17,265 bases of DNA from Rubritepida sp. (GTDB lineage Bacteria; Pseudomonadota; Alphaproteobacteria; Acetobacterales; Acetobacteraceae). Positions 7,467-14,901 of this stretch are shown here, piece after piece. The stretch is from contig JACMRO010000270.1 of NCBI GenBank assembly GCA_014376425.1, positions 1 through 17,265 on the forward strand, read 5' to 3'. A program made the position numbers and the translations under genes. Position 1 is the stretch's first letter. Each line of letters opens with the position of its first letter. Below the pieces are notes generated by a model. The model was not told where the DNA came from, did not search any database, and worked only from the letters and a program-made list of their open reading frames with translations.

Positions 7467-8843
7467 ATGAGCGAGATCATCGAACGCCCGGCCACGCCGC
7501 CGGCGATCCGCGCCGCCCGTCCTGCCATCGACCTGCCCTTCGACCCGCTGCTGGACGCCCCGCGGCCGCGCACCGGCGGTGCCGTCATCTTCGGGCTGAT
7601 CGTGATGGTCGGTTTCTTCGGCGGCTTCATGGCCTGGGCCACGCTAGTGCCGCTTGCGGAAGCCGCGATCGCTCCCGGCGTCATCAAGGTGGAGGGTACG
7701 CGGCGTACCCTGGCGCATCTCGAAGGCGGTATCGTGCAGGAAATCCTGGTGCGGGACGGCACCCGGGTCGAAGCCGGTCAGGTGGTGATGCGGCTGGATG
7801 ACGTGCAGTCCGGCGCGGCGCTGGAAGGGCTGCGGGCGCAGCGTTTCGCGCTGATGGCGCAGATGGCGCGGCTGGCGGCGGAGGCCGCGCGGGCGACCCA
7901 GGTGGCATTCCCGCCCGAGCTCGCCACCTCCACCCATCCCCGCGCCATCGAGGCGTTGACCGGTCAGATCGCGCTCTTCGACGCGAGGCGGACCAGCCTG
8001 ATGAGTCAGATGGCGGTGATGGAAACGCGGGAAAGCCAGCAGATGGGCGCGATTTCCGGCGCCCAGGGCCAGTTGCTGGCCACCCGCCGGCAGCTTGAGC
8101 TGATCCGGCAGGAGGAGGTGATGCGGCGCGGCCTGGTGAACCAGGGGTTGGCGCGGCTGCCCGAACTGTTGGCGCTGCAGCGGGCGCTGCATGGGCTGGA
8201 GGGCCAGATCGTCGACCTGCAGGGGCAGATCGACCGGGCGCAGGCCACGATTGCCGAGGCACGCGGCACCCGCCAGCAGATGGACGACCAACGCCAGCAG
8301 GAGGTCAGCACCGATGCGCGCGAGGTGGCGTCGCGGCTGGCGGATGCGGAGGAGCGGATGCGCGCCGCAGCCGACGTCTCGACCCGGCGGGAGTTGCTGG
8401 CGCCCGAGGCCGGCACGGTTGTCAATCTGCGCGCCTTCACCATCGGCGCCGCCATCCGCCCGGGCGACCCGGTGATGGACCTGGTACCGGTGCGGGACCA
8501 GCTGGTAGCCGAGGTGAACGTTCAGCCCAACGACATCGATGTGGTCTACCCCGGCATGCAGGCGGAAATCCGGCTGCCGGCCTTCAAGCAGCGGCTGGTG
8601 CCCTACCTGCACGGCCGCGTGACCTTCCTGGCAGCCGATGTGACGACCGACCCACAGACGCGGGCCAGCTACTACCGAGCCTATATCGCCATCGATCAGG
8701 AGCAGCTGGCACGCCTGCCTTCGGTCTTCCTGGTGCCGGGAATGCCGGTGGAGGGCCATATCCAGACCGGGCAGCGCAGCTTCTGGCGCTACATGACGCA
8801 ACCGGTGCGGGACAGCCTGGCGCGGGCATTCCACGAACAATAG
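7467..8843 (+). CDS. HlyD family type I secretion periplasmic adaptor
   Basis: Membrane-fusion protein that links the ABC transporter to a TolC-like outer-membrane channel. At 458 aa, domain order is a cytoplasmic N-terminus, a single membrane helix (about residues 37-58, GGAVIFGLIVMVGFFGGFMA), and a lipoyl-like half motif GVIKVEGTRRTLAHLEGG. A long Gln/Arg/Ala-rich alpha-helical coiled-coil hairpin follows (about 115-305). The second lipoyl half (LLAPEAGTVVNLRAFTIG) and a beta-barrel come next. The C-terminal HlyD signature is VPGMPVEGHIQTGQRSFWRYMTQPV, split here only by its own residues. The start is one base after the upstream stop, so expression is coupled. The outer-membrane partner is not in the window. 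Confidence 0.95.
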   Translation: MSEIIERPATPPAIRAARPAIDLPFDPLLDAPRPRTGGAVIFGLIVMVGFFGGFMAWATLVPLAEAAIAPGVIKVEGTRRTLAHLEGGIVQEILVRDGTRVEAGQVVMRLDDVQSGAALEGLRAQRFALMAQMARLAAEAARATQVAFPPELATSTHPRAIEALTGQIALFDARRTSLMSQMAVMETRESQQMGAISGAQGQLLATRRQLELIRQEEVMRRGLVNQGLARLPELLALQRALHGLEGQIVDLQGQIDRAQATIAEARGTRQQMDDQRQQEVSTDAREVASRLADAEERMRAAADVSTRRELLAPEAGTVVNLRAFTIGAAIRPGDPVMDLVPVRDQLVAEVNVQPNDIDVVYPGMQAEIRLPAFKQRLVPYLHGRVTFLAADVTTDPQTRASYYRAYIAIDQEQLARLPSVFLVPGMPVEGHIQTGQRSFWRYMTQPVRDSLARAFHEQ

Positions 8844-8875
8844 ACAAGCGCGCCATGGCGCTCTAATCGGGCCAC

Positions 8876-9151
8876 ATGACCGACAAGCCCAGCCAGTTCG
8901 CCGACGGCATCCTCGATGCCAGCGTCAATTTCGGCGTGGCCCGAATCACCCTCGCCCAGGTCGGTCCGGAGGGGAAGCCGGTGCCGTCGGGACATCTGTT
9001 CGTGCCGGTTGTCCAGCTGCCGGCCTTCGCCAACGGCCTGCTGACCTTGGTCAAGCAGATCGACAGCAAGATGAAGGAGGCGCAAATTCAGGCCAGCGCC
9101 GCGGCTGAGCCTCCGGCCATGCCGCAATCCTTCACCTTCGGCCAGCGCTGA
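8876..9151 (+). CDS. Unrecognised 91-aa protein following the secretion genes
   Basis: I do not recognise a family with confidence. The sequence is protein-like: a polar start MTDKPSQFADGILDAS, beta-type segments NFGVARITLAQV and GHLFVPVVQLPAF, and an amphipathic helix ANGLLTLVKQIDSKMKEAQ. The tail is Ala/Pro-rich and ends TFGQR. There is no signal peptide or membrane helix and no Cys, so it should be cytoplasmic. The layout (short beta segments, then a helix containing LLTLVKQI) loosely recalls small DUF3467-type proteins, but this is a weak resemblance only. It starts 32 bases after the adaptor gene on the same strand with no strong terminator between (only a 5-bp stem at 8847-8862), so it is probably the third gene of the secretion operon. 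Confidence 0.75.
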   Translation: MTDKPSQFADGILDASVNFGVARITLAQVGPEGKPVPSGHLFVPVVQLPAFANGLLTLVKQIDSKMKEAQIQASAAAEPPAMPQSFTFGQR

Positions 9152-9358
9152 TCAGGGTTTAAGCTGCCCTGCATTCCACAGGTCGGCCTGTTTCAGTAGC
9201 GCCGCAGTGTGTGCCAGCACCTGTGCGGCCCGCGCGTGCCCAGCGTCGAAAGCTTCCGCGGCCAGGCTCGCCACACAGGCCTGAATGGCCTCTGGCGCCG
9301 GCATCACCTGCCACGTTGTGAACGACAGCGGGTTGCTGGTCGAAATGCGCACAGTCAT
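9152..9358 (-). CDS. Unrecognised 68-aa protein, convergent with the 91-aa gene
   Basis: A small open frame with ATG at 9358 and a good ribosome site: AGGGA on the minus strand, 4-5 bases before the start. The product begins MTVRISTSNPLSFTTWQVM and continues as an Ala-rich helical stretch EAIQACVASLAAEAFDAGHARAAQVLAHTAALL, ending in QLKP. The helical Ala-rich pattern is plausible for a small soluble protein, but I recognise no family. Its stop codon (9152-9154) directly abuts the stop of the convergent 91-aa gene, so the two transcripts must overlap. It is read toward the secretion operon from the AT-rich region at 9380-9470. Coding status rests on the ribosome site, the location and the composition only. 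Confidence 0.5.
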   Translation of the reverse strand: MTVRISTSNPLSFTTWQVMPAPEAIQACVASLAAEAFDAGHARAAQVLAHTAALLKQADLWNAGQLKP

Positions 9359-9379
9359 TGTATCCCTGTTGAAATCCTC

Positions 9380-9470
9380 ACCTACTTCGCTGTTATTGGG
9401 ACCGTAATGCCAATCACGACTTCGCGAGATTGGTAAATACTAACATTTGTCTCAATTTTGAAATGTTGAT
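9380..9470. promoter_or_regulatory. AT-rich divergent control region with nested inverted repeats
   Basis: This stretch is far more AT-rich than its surroundings and separates the minus-strand 68-aa gene from the plus-strand acyl-CoA synthetase. It contains ATTGG (9395-9399), CCAATC (9410-9415) and GATTGG (9428-9433), which pair with each other. A second perfect repeat has AACATTT (9442-9448) and AAATGTT (9461-9467). The two main repeats share a 12-base spacing between arms. The layout fits operator sites for a dimeric regulator; no regulator gene is in the window. No convincing -35/-10 pair was found. Confidence 0.5.
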
Positions 9471-9531
9471 GCAGGTACTTGCCGGGTTTGCCGGCGCGGC
9501 GCATCGCTCCTAGCCTGTCCGCAACAAGCTT

Positions 9532-9537
9532 AGGGAG
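9532..9537 (+). promoter_or_regulatory. Ribosome binding site AGGGAG deciding the synthetase start
   Basis: AGGGAG lies 7 bases before the ATG at 9545. It excludes the longer in-frame start at 9479, and the ATG at 9538 is out of frame with the synthetase. Confidence 0.7.
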
Positions 9538-9544
9538 ATGCGCG

Positions 9545-11665
9545 ATGACCACAACCCCGATCCGCTCGGCGGAATCGCTTCGGCGGCTGCTCGCACCGCG
9601 CAGCGTGGCGGTGGTTGGCGTCTCGGCGGAAGCGACCAGCTTCGGCGCGCGCACCATCGCCAACCTTCGTGGGTTTGCGGGGGACGTCTTTGCGGTTAAT
9701 CCGAAATACGCGGGTGGCGAATTACACGGCTACCCCTGCGTCGGTTCGATCGACGACCTGCCCGTCGCAATCGACAGCGTGGTGCTGTGCATGCCTCGTC
9801 CCGGGGTGCTGCCCAGCCTGGAAATGGCCGCGGCACGCGGGGTGGGTGGGCTTACCATCTACGCCTCGGGCTTCGGCGAGACCGACCTGCCGGAGCGTGC
9901 CGTCGAGGAGGAGGCGCTTCGGCTGCGGGCGCGGGCGCTGGGCGTGCCGCTGCTGGGCGTCAACTGCCTGGGCTTCGTCAACCACGTGACCCGCGTCGGT
10001 GCCACCTTCATGCCCGACTACTACAAGATGACGGCCCCGGCCGGCGGGGTGGGCGTCGTCAGCCAGTCGGGCGCGCTGGGCTATGCGCTGATGCAGGCGG
10101 CCGAACGCGGTTTCGCCATGTGCCACATGGCGACGGCGGGCAATTCCACCGACCTCGACATCTGCGACCTGGCGGCCTTCCAACTGGCGATGCCGGAGTG
10201 CCGGTCCATAGCCCTCGCCGTCGAGGGGCTGCGCGATGGCCGCCGATTGATCGAACTGGGCGAGATGGCGCGCGCCGCCGGCAAGCCCATCGTGGTGCTC
10301 AAGCTGGGCCGCGGCGAAACCGGGGCCCGCGCGGCCATGTCCCATACCGGCTCCATGGCCGGCGCCACCGCAGCCTGGTCCGCGGCCTTCCGCCGTGCCG
10401 GCATGCTGGAGGTGGAGGATTTCGATGCGCTGCTGGAGACGGCGGGCTTCATGGCCAAGGCGCCGCCGCCGCGCGCACGGGGCGTGGGCATCGCCACGCC
10501 CTCGGGCGGCGCTGGCATCCTGGCCGCTGACCATGCGGAATATCAGGGCCTCGCCCTGCCGCAGCCCGCCCCCGCCACCGAGGCTGTACTGCGCAGCGCA
10601 ATCCCCGATTTCGGCAGCCCGCGGAACCCGTGCGACCTCACCGCCCAGGTCGCGACCAATCCTGCCATGTTCGACGCCTGCATGAACGCGATGTTGGCCG
10701 ACCCGCAATACGCGGTGGTTGTGATGCCGGTGGTCTACCACAACCCGGCGACGACGCCGCTGCGCATGGCCGCCATGGCACCGCTGGCGGCCGCGGCCGG
10801 CAAGCCGATCTGTATCGCCTGGATCCCGGAGAGCCTGGAAGGGGCCGGCCCGGTCGCGGTGGACGCATCCGGCAGCCTGTCGCTGTTCCGCTCGATGCGG
10901 CGGTTGATGAAGGCGATCGCGCTGTGGCTGCAATGGCATGACGGGCAGCCCACGGCCGGCGCCATCACCGACCAGGCCCGTGCCGCCGCCGCCGGCCTGC
11001 CGCCGGGCGACATCACGCTCATGGAGGCCGAGGCGAAGCAGGCCTTCGCCGCGGCCGGCCTGCCCGCCATGCCCGACGCCCGCGCCGCCACCGCCGCCGC
11101 CGCCGTCGCCGCCGCCGACCGGCTGGGCTACCCGGTGGTGCTGAAGCTGGACAGCCCCGATGTGGCGCACAAGACCGAGGTCGGCGGCGTGGCGCTCAAT
11201 CTGGCCGACGCAGCCGCGACCACCGCCGCCTTCGCCGCCATCATGGATGGCGCCCGCCGCCACGCACCGACCGCGCGGGTAGACGGTGTGCTGGTGCAGC
11301 GGATGGCGGCGCGCGGCCCCGAACTGATCCTGGGCGCGCGGCAGGACCCGCAATTCGGCACTACTCTGCTGGTCGGGCTGGGCGGGGTGCAGGCCGAGCT
11401 GTGGAAGGATGTGGCGCTGGACATCGCGCCGGTCTCCGCCGCCCGGGCCGAGGCGATGCTACGGTCGCTGAAGAGCTTTCCGCTGCTGGACGGCTTCAGG
11501 GGCGCCGCGAAGGTGGATCTGGCCGCCCTGGCCGAAGCCATCGCCTGCTTCTCGGCTTTCGCCGCCGCCATCGGGCCGCGGCTGGAGGAGATGGAGATCA
11601 ACCCGCTGGTCTGCCTGCCCGACGGTCCGGTGGCGCTGGACGGGCTCATGCGACTGAACGCCTGA
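9545..11665 (+). CDS. NDP-forming acyl-CoA synthetase (acetate-CoA ligase family)
   Basis: Cytoplasmic enzyme of the NDP-forming acyl-CoA synthetase superfamily, catalysing acid + CoA + ATP to acyl-CoA + ADP + Pi, reversibly. Length 706 aa is typical for the fused single-chain form. Domain order is an N-terminal CoA-binding Rossmann domain (LLAPRSVAVVGVSAE), succinyl-CoA-ligase-like domains containing VVSQSGALGYALM and the phosphorylated histidine His267 in AAMSHTGSMAG, then a C-terminal ATP-grasp domain from about residue 490. Within the last are GYPVVLKLDSPDVAHKTEVGG, VLVQRMAARGPELILG and EEMEINPLV. An Ala-rich stretch encoded by GCC triplets links the halves. Substrate could be acetate or another short or aryl acid; sequence alone does not tell. 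Some relatives act as feruloyl- or malonyl/pimeloyl-type ligases. It converges with the hydantoinase gene and may use an acid from that pathway (inference). Confidence 0.93.
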   Translation: MTTTPIRSAESLRRLLAPRSVAVVGVSAEATSFGARTIANLRGFAGDVFAVNPKYAGGELHGYPCVGSIDDLPVAIDSVVLCMPRPGVLPSLEMAAARGVGGLTIYASGFGETDLPERAVEEEALRLRARALGVPLLGVNCLGFVNHVTRVGATFMPDYYKMTAPAGGVGVVSQSGALGYALMQAAERGFAMCHMATAGNSTDLDICDLAAFQLAMPECRSIALAVEGLRDGRRLIELGEMARAAGKPIVVLKLGRGETGARAAMSHTGSMAGATAAWSAAFRRAGMLEVEDFDALLETAGFMAKAPPPRARGVGIATPSGGAGILAADHAEYQGLALPQPAPATEAVLRSAIPDFGSPRNPCDLTAQVATNPAMFDACMNAMLADPQYAVVVMPVVYHNPATTPLRMAAMAPLAAAAGKPICIAWIPESLEGAGPVAVDASGSLSLFRSMRRLMKAIALWLQWHDGQPTAGAITDQARAAAAGLPPGDITLMEAEAKQAFAAAGLPAMPDARAATAAAAVAAADRLGYPVVLKLDSPDVAHKTEVGGVALNLADAAATTAAFAAIMDGARRHAPTARVDGVLVQRMAARGPELILGARQDPQFGTTLLVGLGGVQAELWKDVALDIAPVSAARAEAMLRSLKSFPLLDGFRGAAKVDLAALAEAIACFSAFAAAIGPRLEEMEINPLVCLPDGPVALDGLMRLNA

Positions 11666-11834
11666 GGGCGCCACGGCGCCAGGGCGCCAGGGCCTGAGGG
11701 CGCCAGGGCCTGAGGGCGCCAGGGCCTGCGGGCGCCAGGGCCTCAGGGCGCCAGGGCCTCAGGGCGCCAGGGCCACAGGGCGCAAGCGCCTCAGGTCCTC
11801 AGGTCCTCAGGTCGCCAAGGGCCTCAGCGCCTCA
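11661..11834. repeat. 16-bp tandem array spanning the convergent gene ends
   Basis: Core units of 16 bases (GCCAGGGCCTGAGGGC) begin at 11686, 11702, 11718, 11734, 11750 and 11766, with a degenerate seventh at 11782. Smaller TCAGGTCC 8-mers follow at 11791-11813. Each core unit carries a GGCGCC palindrome across its junction. Units 1-2 have CCTGAGG, unit 3 CCTGCGG and units 4-5 CCTCAGG, so the polarity of this heptamer flips across the array. The stop codons of both flanking genes (TGA at 11663-11665 plus, and 11832-11834 minus) lie in copies of CCTGAGG. The period is not a multiple of three, as expected for untranslated sequence. It may form RNA hairpins on both strands and act as a bidirectional terminator. 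Confidence 0.85.
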
Positions 11835-13235
11835 GGCGCCAAAGCCATTCGCAGTAATGCCGCGCGGGCGAACCATGTCGTAGGGGCCGCGCGGCAGGTA
11901 ACGGCCGCTGCCCGGCTGGGCCATCACCACGCCATCGCGCATCACCACCTCGCCCCGGCGCAGGGTGGCAACCGGCCAGCCGGTGACCTCCATGCCCTCA
12001 TAGGGGGTGTTGTCCACGGCGTGGTGCATCAGGGCGTTGGTCAGTTTCACCCGCCGCGTCGGGTCCCACAGCACCAGGTCGGCATCGCTGCCGGGCGCGA
12101 TCACGCCCTTGCGGGGATACAGCCCCATCAGCTTCGCCGGGTTGGTCGAGACCAGGGCGCAGAACTGCTCCAGCGTGATGCGGCCGCGGGCCACCCCCTC
12201 GCTGAAGATGAGCGGCAACCGCGCCGCCAGGCCGGGGATGCCGTTCGGGATGACGGAGAAGTCGGCACCCACCTTGACCGCCGCGCTGAAGCCGCAATGG
12301 TCGCTGCTGATGATGTTCAGCGTGCCGGCACGGATCATGCCCCACAGCCTCTCATGTTCTTCCGCATCGCGCGGCGCGGGGCTGCACATGAACAGCGCGC
12401 CGTCGGGGCGGGCCATGTGGGCCGCCGTCAGGGTCAGGTATTGCGGGCAGGTTTCGCCCCAGACGCGAATGCCGCGGGCCTGCGCGCGGGCGATCTCCTC
12501 CGCCGCCTCGGCGCAGCTGACGTGGAAAATCTCGACCGGCTGGTCGACCAGCTCGGCCAGCGCGATGGCACGGTGGGTTGCCTCGCGCTCGACCACGGCG
12601 GGGCGCGACCAGGCATGGTATTTCGGTCCGGTGCGGCCGGCCTCGAGCAGGCGCTGGGTACGCCACTGGATCGCGTCGTAATTCTCGCAATGGACGGTGA
12701 CCAGGCAGCCCAGCTTGCGGGCGGCCTCCAGCACGCGGATGTATTGCGCGTCGTTCAGGTGCAGCGGCTCGTAGGTCAGGAATACCTTGAGGCTGCGCAC
12801 GCCCTCCGCCACCAGCCGCGGCACCTCGTCGGCCATCACGGCATCCGTCGGGTCGCTGATGATCTGGTGGAATGCGTGATCGAGCATCCCGGTCGCGGCG
12901 CGGGCGCGGTAATCCTCGAACCGATCCCACACACCGTGCCCCTTCCACTGCGGAATGAAGCTGACGACGCTCGTCGTGCCGCCGGCGAAGGCGGCGCGTG
13001 ACGCGCTGACGAAGCTTTCCTCGCTGCGGCCACCATCGGGCCTGGGCTCCTCGATGTGGCAATGCGCGTCCACCCCGCCGGGCAGCACCAGCAGGCCGGT
13101 GGCGTCGATGACCTCGTCGCCGCCCGCAATGTGCTCGGCCAGGGTGACGACCCGGCCGCCTTCGATGCCGATGTCGCAGCGCAACGCGCCGAAGGCGGTA
13201 GCGACCAGGCCGCCGCGAATGACCAGGGGATGCAT
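11832..13235 (-). CDS. Hydantoinase/dihydropyrimidinase-family cyclic amidohydrolase
   Basis: Zinc-dependent amidohydrolase (467 aa) that hydrolyses a cyclic amide ring such as a hydantoin, dihydropyrimidine, allantoin or dihydroorotate. Metal ligands are readable: His58 and His60 in GVDAHCHIEEP, the carbamylated Lys150 in VRSLKVFLTYE, His182 in TVHCEN, His238 in IFHVSCAEA and Asp312 in ISSDHCGFS. The GETCPQYLTL and APRDAEEHERLW segments are usual in the hydantoinase/allantoinase group. The start at 13235 is chosen because residues before it are not family-like; AAGG lies about 9-10 bases upstream. The gene diverges from atzG/atzE over a 152-bp region. It probably performs ring opening whose product is finished by the AtzG-AtzE amidase (inference). 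Exact substrate is unknown. Confidence 0.92.
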   Translation of the reverse strand: MHPLVIRGGLVATAFGALRCDIGIEGGRVVTLAEHIAGGDEVIDATGLLVLPGGVDAHCHIEEPRPDGGRSEESFVSASRAAFAGGTTSVVSFIPQWKGHGVWDRFEDYRARAATGMLDHAFHQIISDPTDAVMADEVPRLVAEGVRSLKVFLTYEPLHLNDAQYIRVLEAARKLGCLVTVHCENYDAIQWRTQRLLEAGRTGPKYHAWSRPAVVEREATHRAIALAELVDQPVEIFHVSCAEAAEEIARAQARGIRVWGETCPQYLTLTAAHMARPDGALFMCSPAPRDAEEHERLWGMIRAGTLNIISSDHCGFSAAVKVGADFSVIPNGIPGLAARLPLIFSEGVARGRITLEQFCALVSTNPAKLMGLYPRKGVIAPGSDADLVLWDPTRRVKLTNALMHHAVDNTPYEGMEVTGWPVATLRRGEVVMRDGVVMAQPGSGRYLPRGPYDMVRPRGITANGFGA

Positions 13236-13355
13236 GAGCGCCAGCCTTGTTCGGTGGCCCGCAGAATGGCCATGGCTCAAGCGCTGTGCAACCTGCCCAG
13301 CGGCGCCGCACAACCCGGGCCAGCGGGCCGGGCTGGGCCATCATCGGGCATGGCG

Positions 13356-13371
13356 CGCCGCCCGGGCGGCG
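13356..13371. promoter_or_regulatory. Perfect 16-bp palindrome between hydantoinase and atzG
   Basis: CGCCGCCCGGGCGGCG is a perfect palindrome, 16 bases before the atzG start and about 120 bases before the hydantoinase start. It could be an operator for a dimeric regulator or an RNA hairpin near the atzG start. Palindromes of G and C are more frequent by chance in G+C-rich DNA, which lowers confidence. Confidence 0.4.
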
Positions 13372-13387
13372 TGGCAGAAGTGCGGGC

Positions 13388-13579
13388 ATGATGACCCCAG
13401 ACGCTTTCGACCCCGCCGCCTACGTCGCCGCCGTGGCTCCCACGGTGGGCCTCGTCCTGTCCCCCGAACGCCAGGCCCGGGTGGCGCAGGCGCTGGCCCT
13501 GGTGGCCAGGGTGGCGGCCCCTGCCCTGCATTTTCCGGTGCCCGAAAGCGCTGAGCCCGCGGCGAAGTCCCGGCCATGA
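13388..13579 (+). CDS. atzG: DUF4089/AtzG-like small subunit
   Basis: A 63-aa protein read from the ATG at 13388 (a second ATG at 13391 is possible): MMTPDAFDPAAYVAAVAPT, then VLSPERQARVAQALALVARVAAPAL, ending in AAKSRP. The composition, size and location upstream of an AtzE-type amidase match DUF4089 (AtzG-like) proteins, which are GatC-like partners of AtzE. AtzG forms an obligate complex with AtzE in the s-triazine pathway (established for the family). The stop codon overlaps the atzE start as ATGA (13576-13579), giving translational coupling and probably near-equal synthesis. A perfect palindrome lies just upstream. Ribosome site is weak. The call rests on context and the short motif, not on a search. 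Confidence 0.85.
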   Translation: MMTPDAFDPAAYVAAVAPTVGLVLSPERQARVAQALALVARVAAPALHFPVPESAEPAAKSRP

Positions 13580-14880
13580 ACGCGGTGGAAGCAGCGCTGG
13601 CGCGCATCGCCACGCATAACGGCCAGGTCAACGCCTTCACCGATGTGCTGGCCGAACGGGCGCGCCGGCCGGCGCGGCCGGGGCCGTTGGCCGGCATGCC
13701 TTTCGCGGCGAAGAACCTGTTCGATCTGGCGGGCCTGCCCACCCGCGCGGGCAGCAAGATCCGCCGCCACGCGCCGCCCGCCACCGCCGATGCGACGCTG
13801 GTGGCGCGGCTGGAGGCGGCGGGCGGGGTCTGCGTCGGCGCGCTGAACATGGACGAATTCGCCTACGGCTTCACGACCGAGAACAGCCATGACGGGCCGA
13901 CCCGCAATCCGCATGACCTGACGCGCATCGCCGGCGGCAGCAGCGGCGGGTCGGCCGCCTGCGTCGCGGCCGGGATGGTGCCGGTCAGCCTGGGCACCGA
14001 CACGAACGGGTCGATCCGGGTGCCGGCGTCGCTATGCGGGGTGTTTGGCTTGAAGCCGACCTATGGCCGGCTGCCGCGCACCGGCGCCACCTTGTTCGTC
14101 GCGGCGCTGGACCATGTCGGCCCCTTCGCGCGCGACGTGGTGGCGCTGGCGGCGGGGTATGACGTGCTGCAGGGGCCCGACGCGGCCGATCCGGCGCAGA
14201 TCGACATGGAGGTGGACCTGGTGACGCCCGGTATGGCTGCTGGGCTTGCCGGCCTGCGCATCGCCCGGCTGGGTGGCTGGTTCGACGGGCCACAGACGGC
14301 GGCCGCCCGCCACGCCGTGGCTGCAGTCGCCACGGCGCTGGGTGCCGCAGGACCGGTGGTCTGGGCCGAGGCGGAAGCGGTGCGGGCGGCCGCTTTCCTC
14401 ATCACCGCAAGCGAGGGCGCCAGCTTCCGGCTGCCCGAGCTGCGCACTCATCTGGAGGATTTCGAGCCCCTGACGCAGGACCGGTTGCTGGCCGGCGCCC
14501 TGCTGCCCGCGGCCTGGATCTTCCACGCCCAGCGCATCCGCGCCATGGCGCAGGCCAGCATGGCCGCCCTGCTGGCCGATTGGGACATCCTGATCGCGCC
14601 CGCCACGCCGACCCCCGCCACGCCGATTGGCCAGGAAATGCTGACCATGGAGGGCGTAACCATGCCGCTGCGCCCGTCCCTGGGCCTCTACACCCAGCCG
14701 ATCAGCGCGATCGGCCTGCCGGTGCTGACGGTACCGCTGCAGAATGTGGACGGCGCGCTGCCCATCGGCGTCCAGCTGATCGGCCGGCCATGGCAGGAGG
14801 CCACGCTGTTCCGCGCCGCGCGGGTGCTGGAACAGGCCGGCCTGTGCACCGCCCCCGTCGCCCCGGCTTTCGCCCGCTGA
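13576..14880 (+). CDS. atzE: AtzE-family amidohydrolase (amidase signature enzyme)
   Basis: Amidase-signature hydrolase of 434 aa with the Lys-Ser-Ser catalytic set: Lys46 in PFAAKNLFD, cis-Ser122 in AGGSSGGSAACVAAG, and nucleophile Ser146 in GTDTNGSIRVPASLCG. The 24-residue spacing between the two serines matches GatA-type amidases. The TDTNGS version of the motif, in place of the usual SDxGGS, is characteristic of the AtzE group. In the s-triazine (cyanuric acid) pathway AtzE, with AtzG, hydrolyses 1-carboxybiuret. Here no cyanuric acid hydrolase (AtzD) or AtzH is seen, so the physiological substrate is more likely another ureide or carbamoyl amide from the neighbouring hydantoinase (inference). 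The start overlaps the atzG stop. Only 21 bases separate its stop from the next gene on the same strand. Confidence 0.9.
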   Translation: MNAVEAALARIATHNGQVNAFTDVLAERARRPARPGPLAGMPFAAKNLFDLAGLPTRAGSKIRRHAPPATADATLVARLEAAGGVCVGALNMDEFAYGFTTENSHDGPTRNPHDLTRIAGGSSGGSAACVAAGMVPVSLGTDTNGSIRVPASLCGVFGLKPTYGRLPRTGATLFVAALDHVGPFARDVVALAAGYDVLQGPDAADPAQIDMEVDLVTPGMAAGLAGLRIARLGGWFDGPQTAAARHAVAAVATALGAAGPVVWAEAEAVRAAAFLITASEGASFRLPELRTHLEDFEPLTQDRLLAGALLPAAWIFHAQRIRAMAQASMAALLADWDILIAPATPTPATPIGQEMLTMEGVTMPLRPSLGLYTQPISAIGLPVLTVPLQNVDGALPIGVQLIGRPWQEATLFRAARVLEQAGLCTAPVAPAFAR

Positions 14881-14901
14881 ACATCCCGCTATATCTCCCC
14901 C

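Noticed and set aside
9209..9436. 75-codon plus-strand frame antisense to the 68-aa gene
   Set aside because: Cys/His/Arg-rich composition and no ribosome site; the minus-strand frame has a better start context.
11075..11120. GCC-rich triplet run within the synthetase gene
   Set aside because: It encodes an Ala-rich interdomain linker in frame; simple codon bias explains it.
9722..11353. 543-codon open frame on the minus strand opposite the acyl-CoA synthetase
   Set aside because: It is His/Arg/Gly-rich with no family motif and lies wholly opposite a well-supported gene; such antisense frames are common in G+C-rich DNA.
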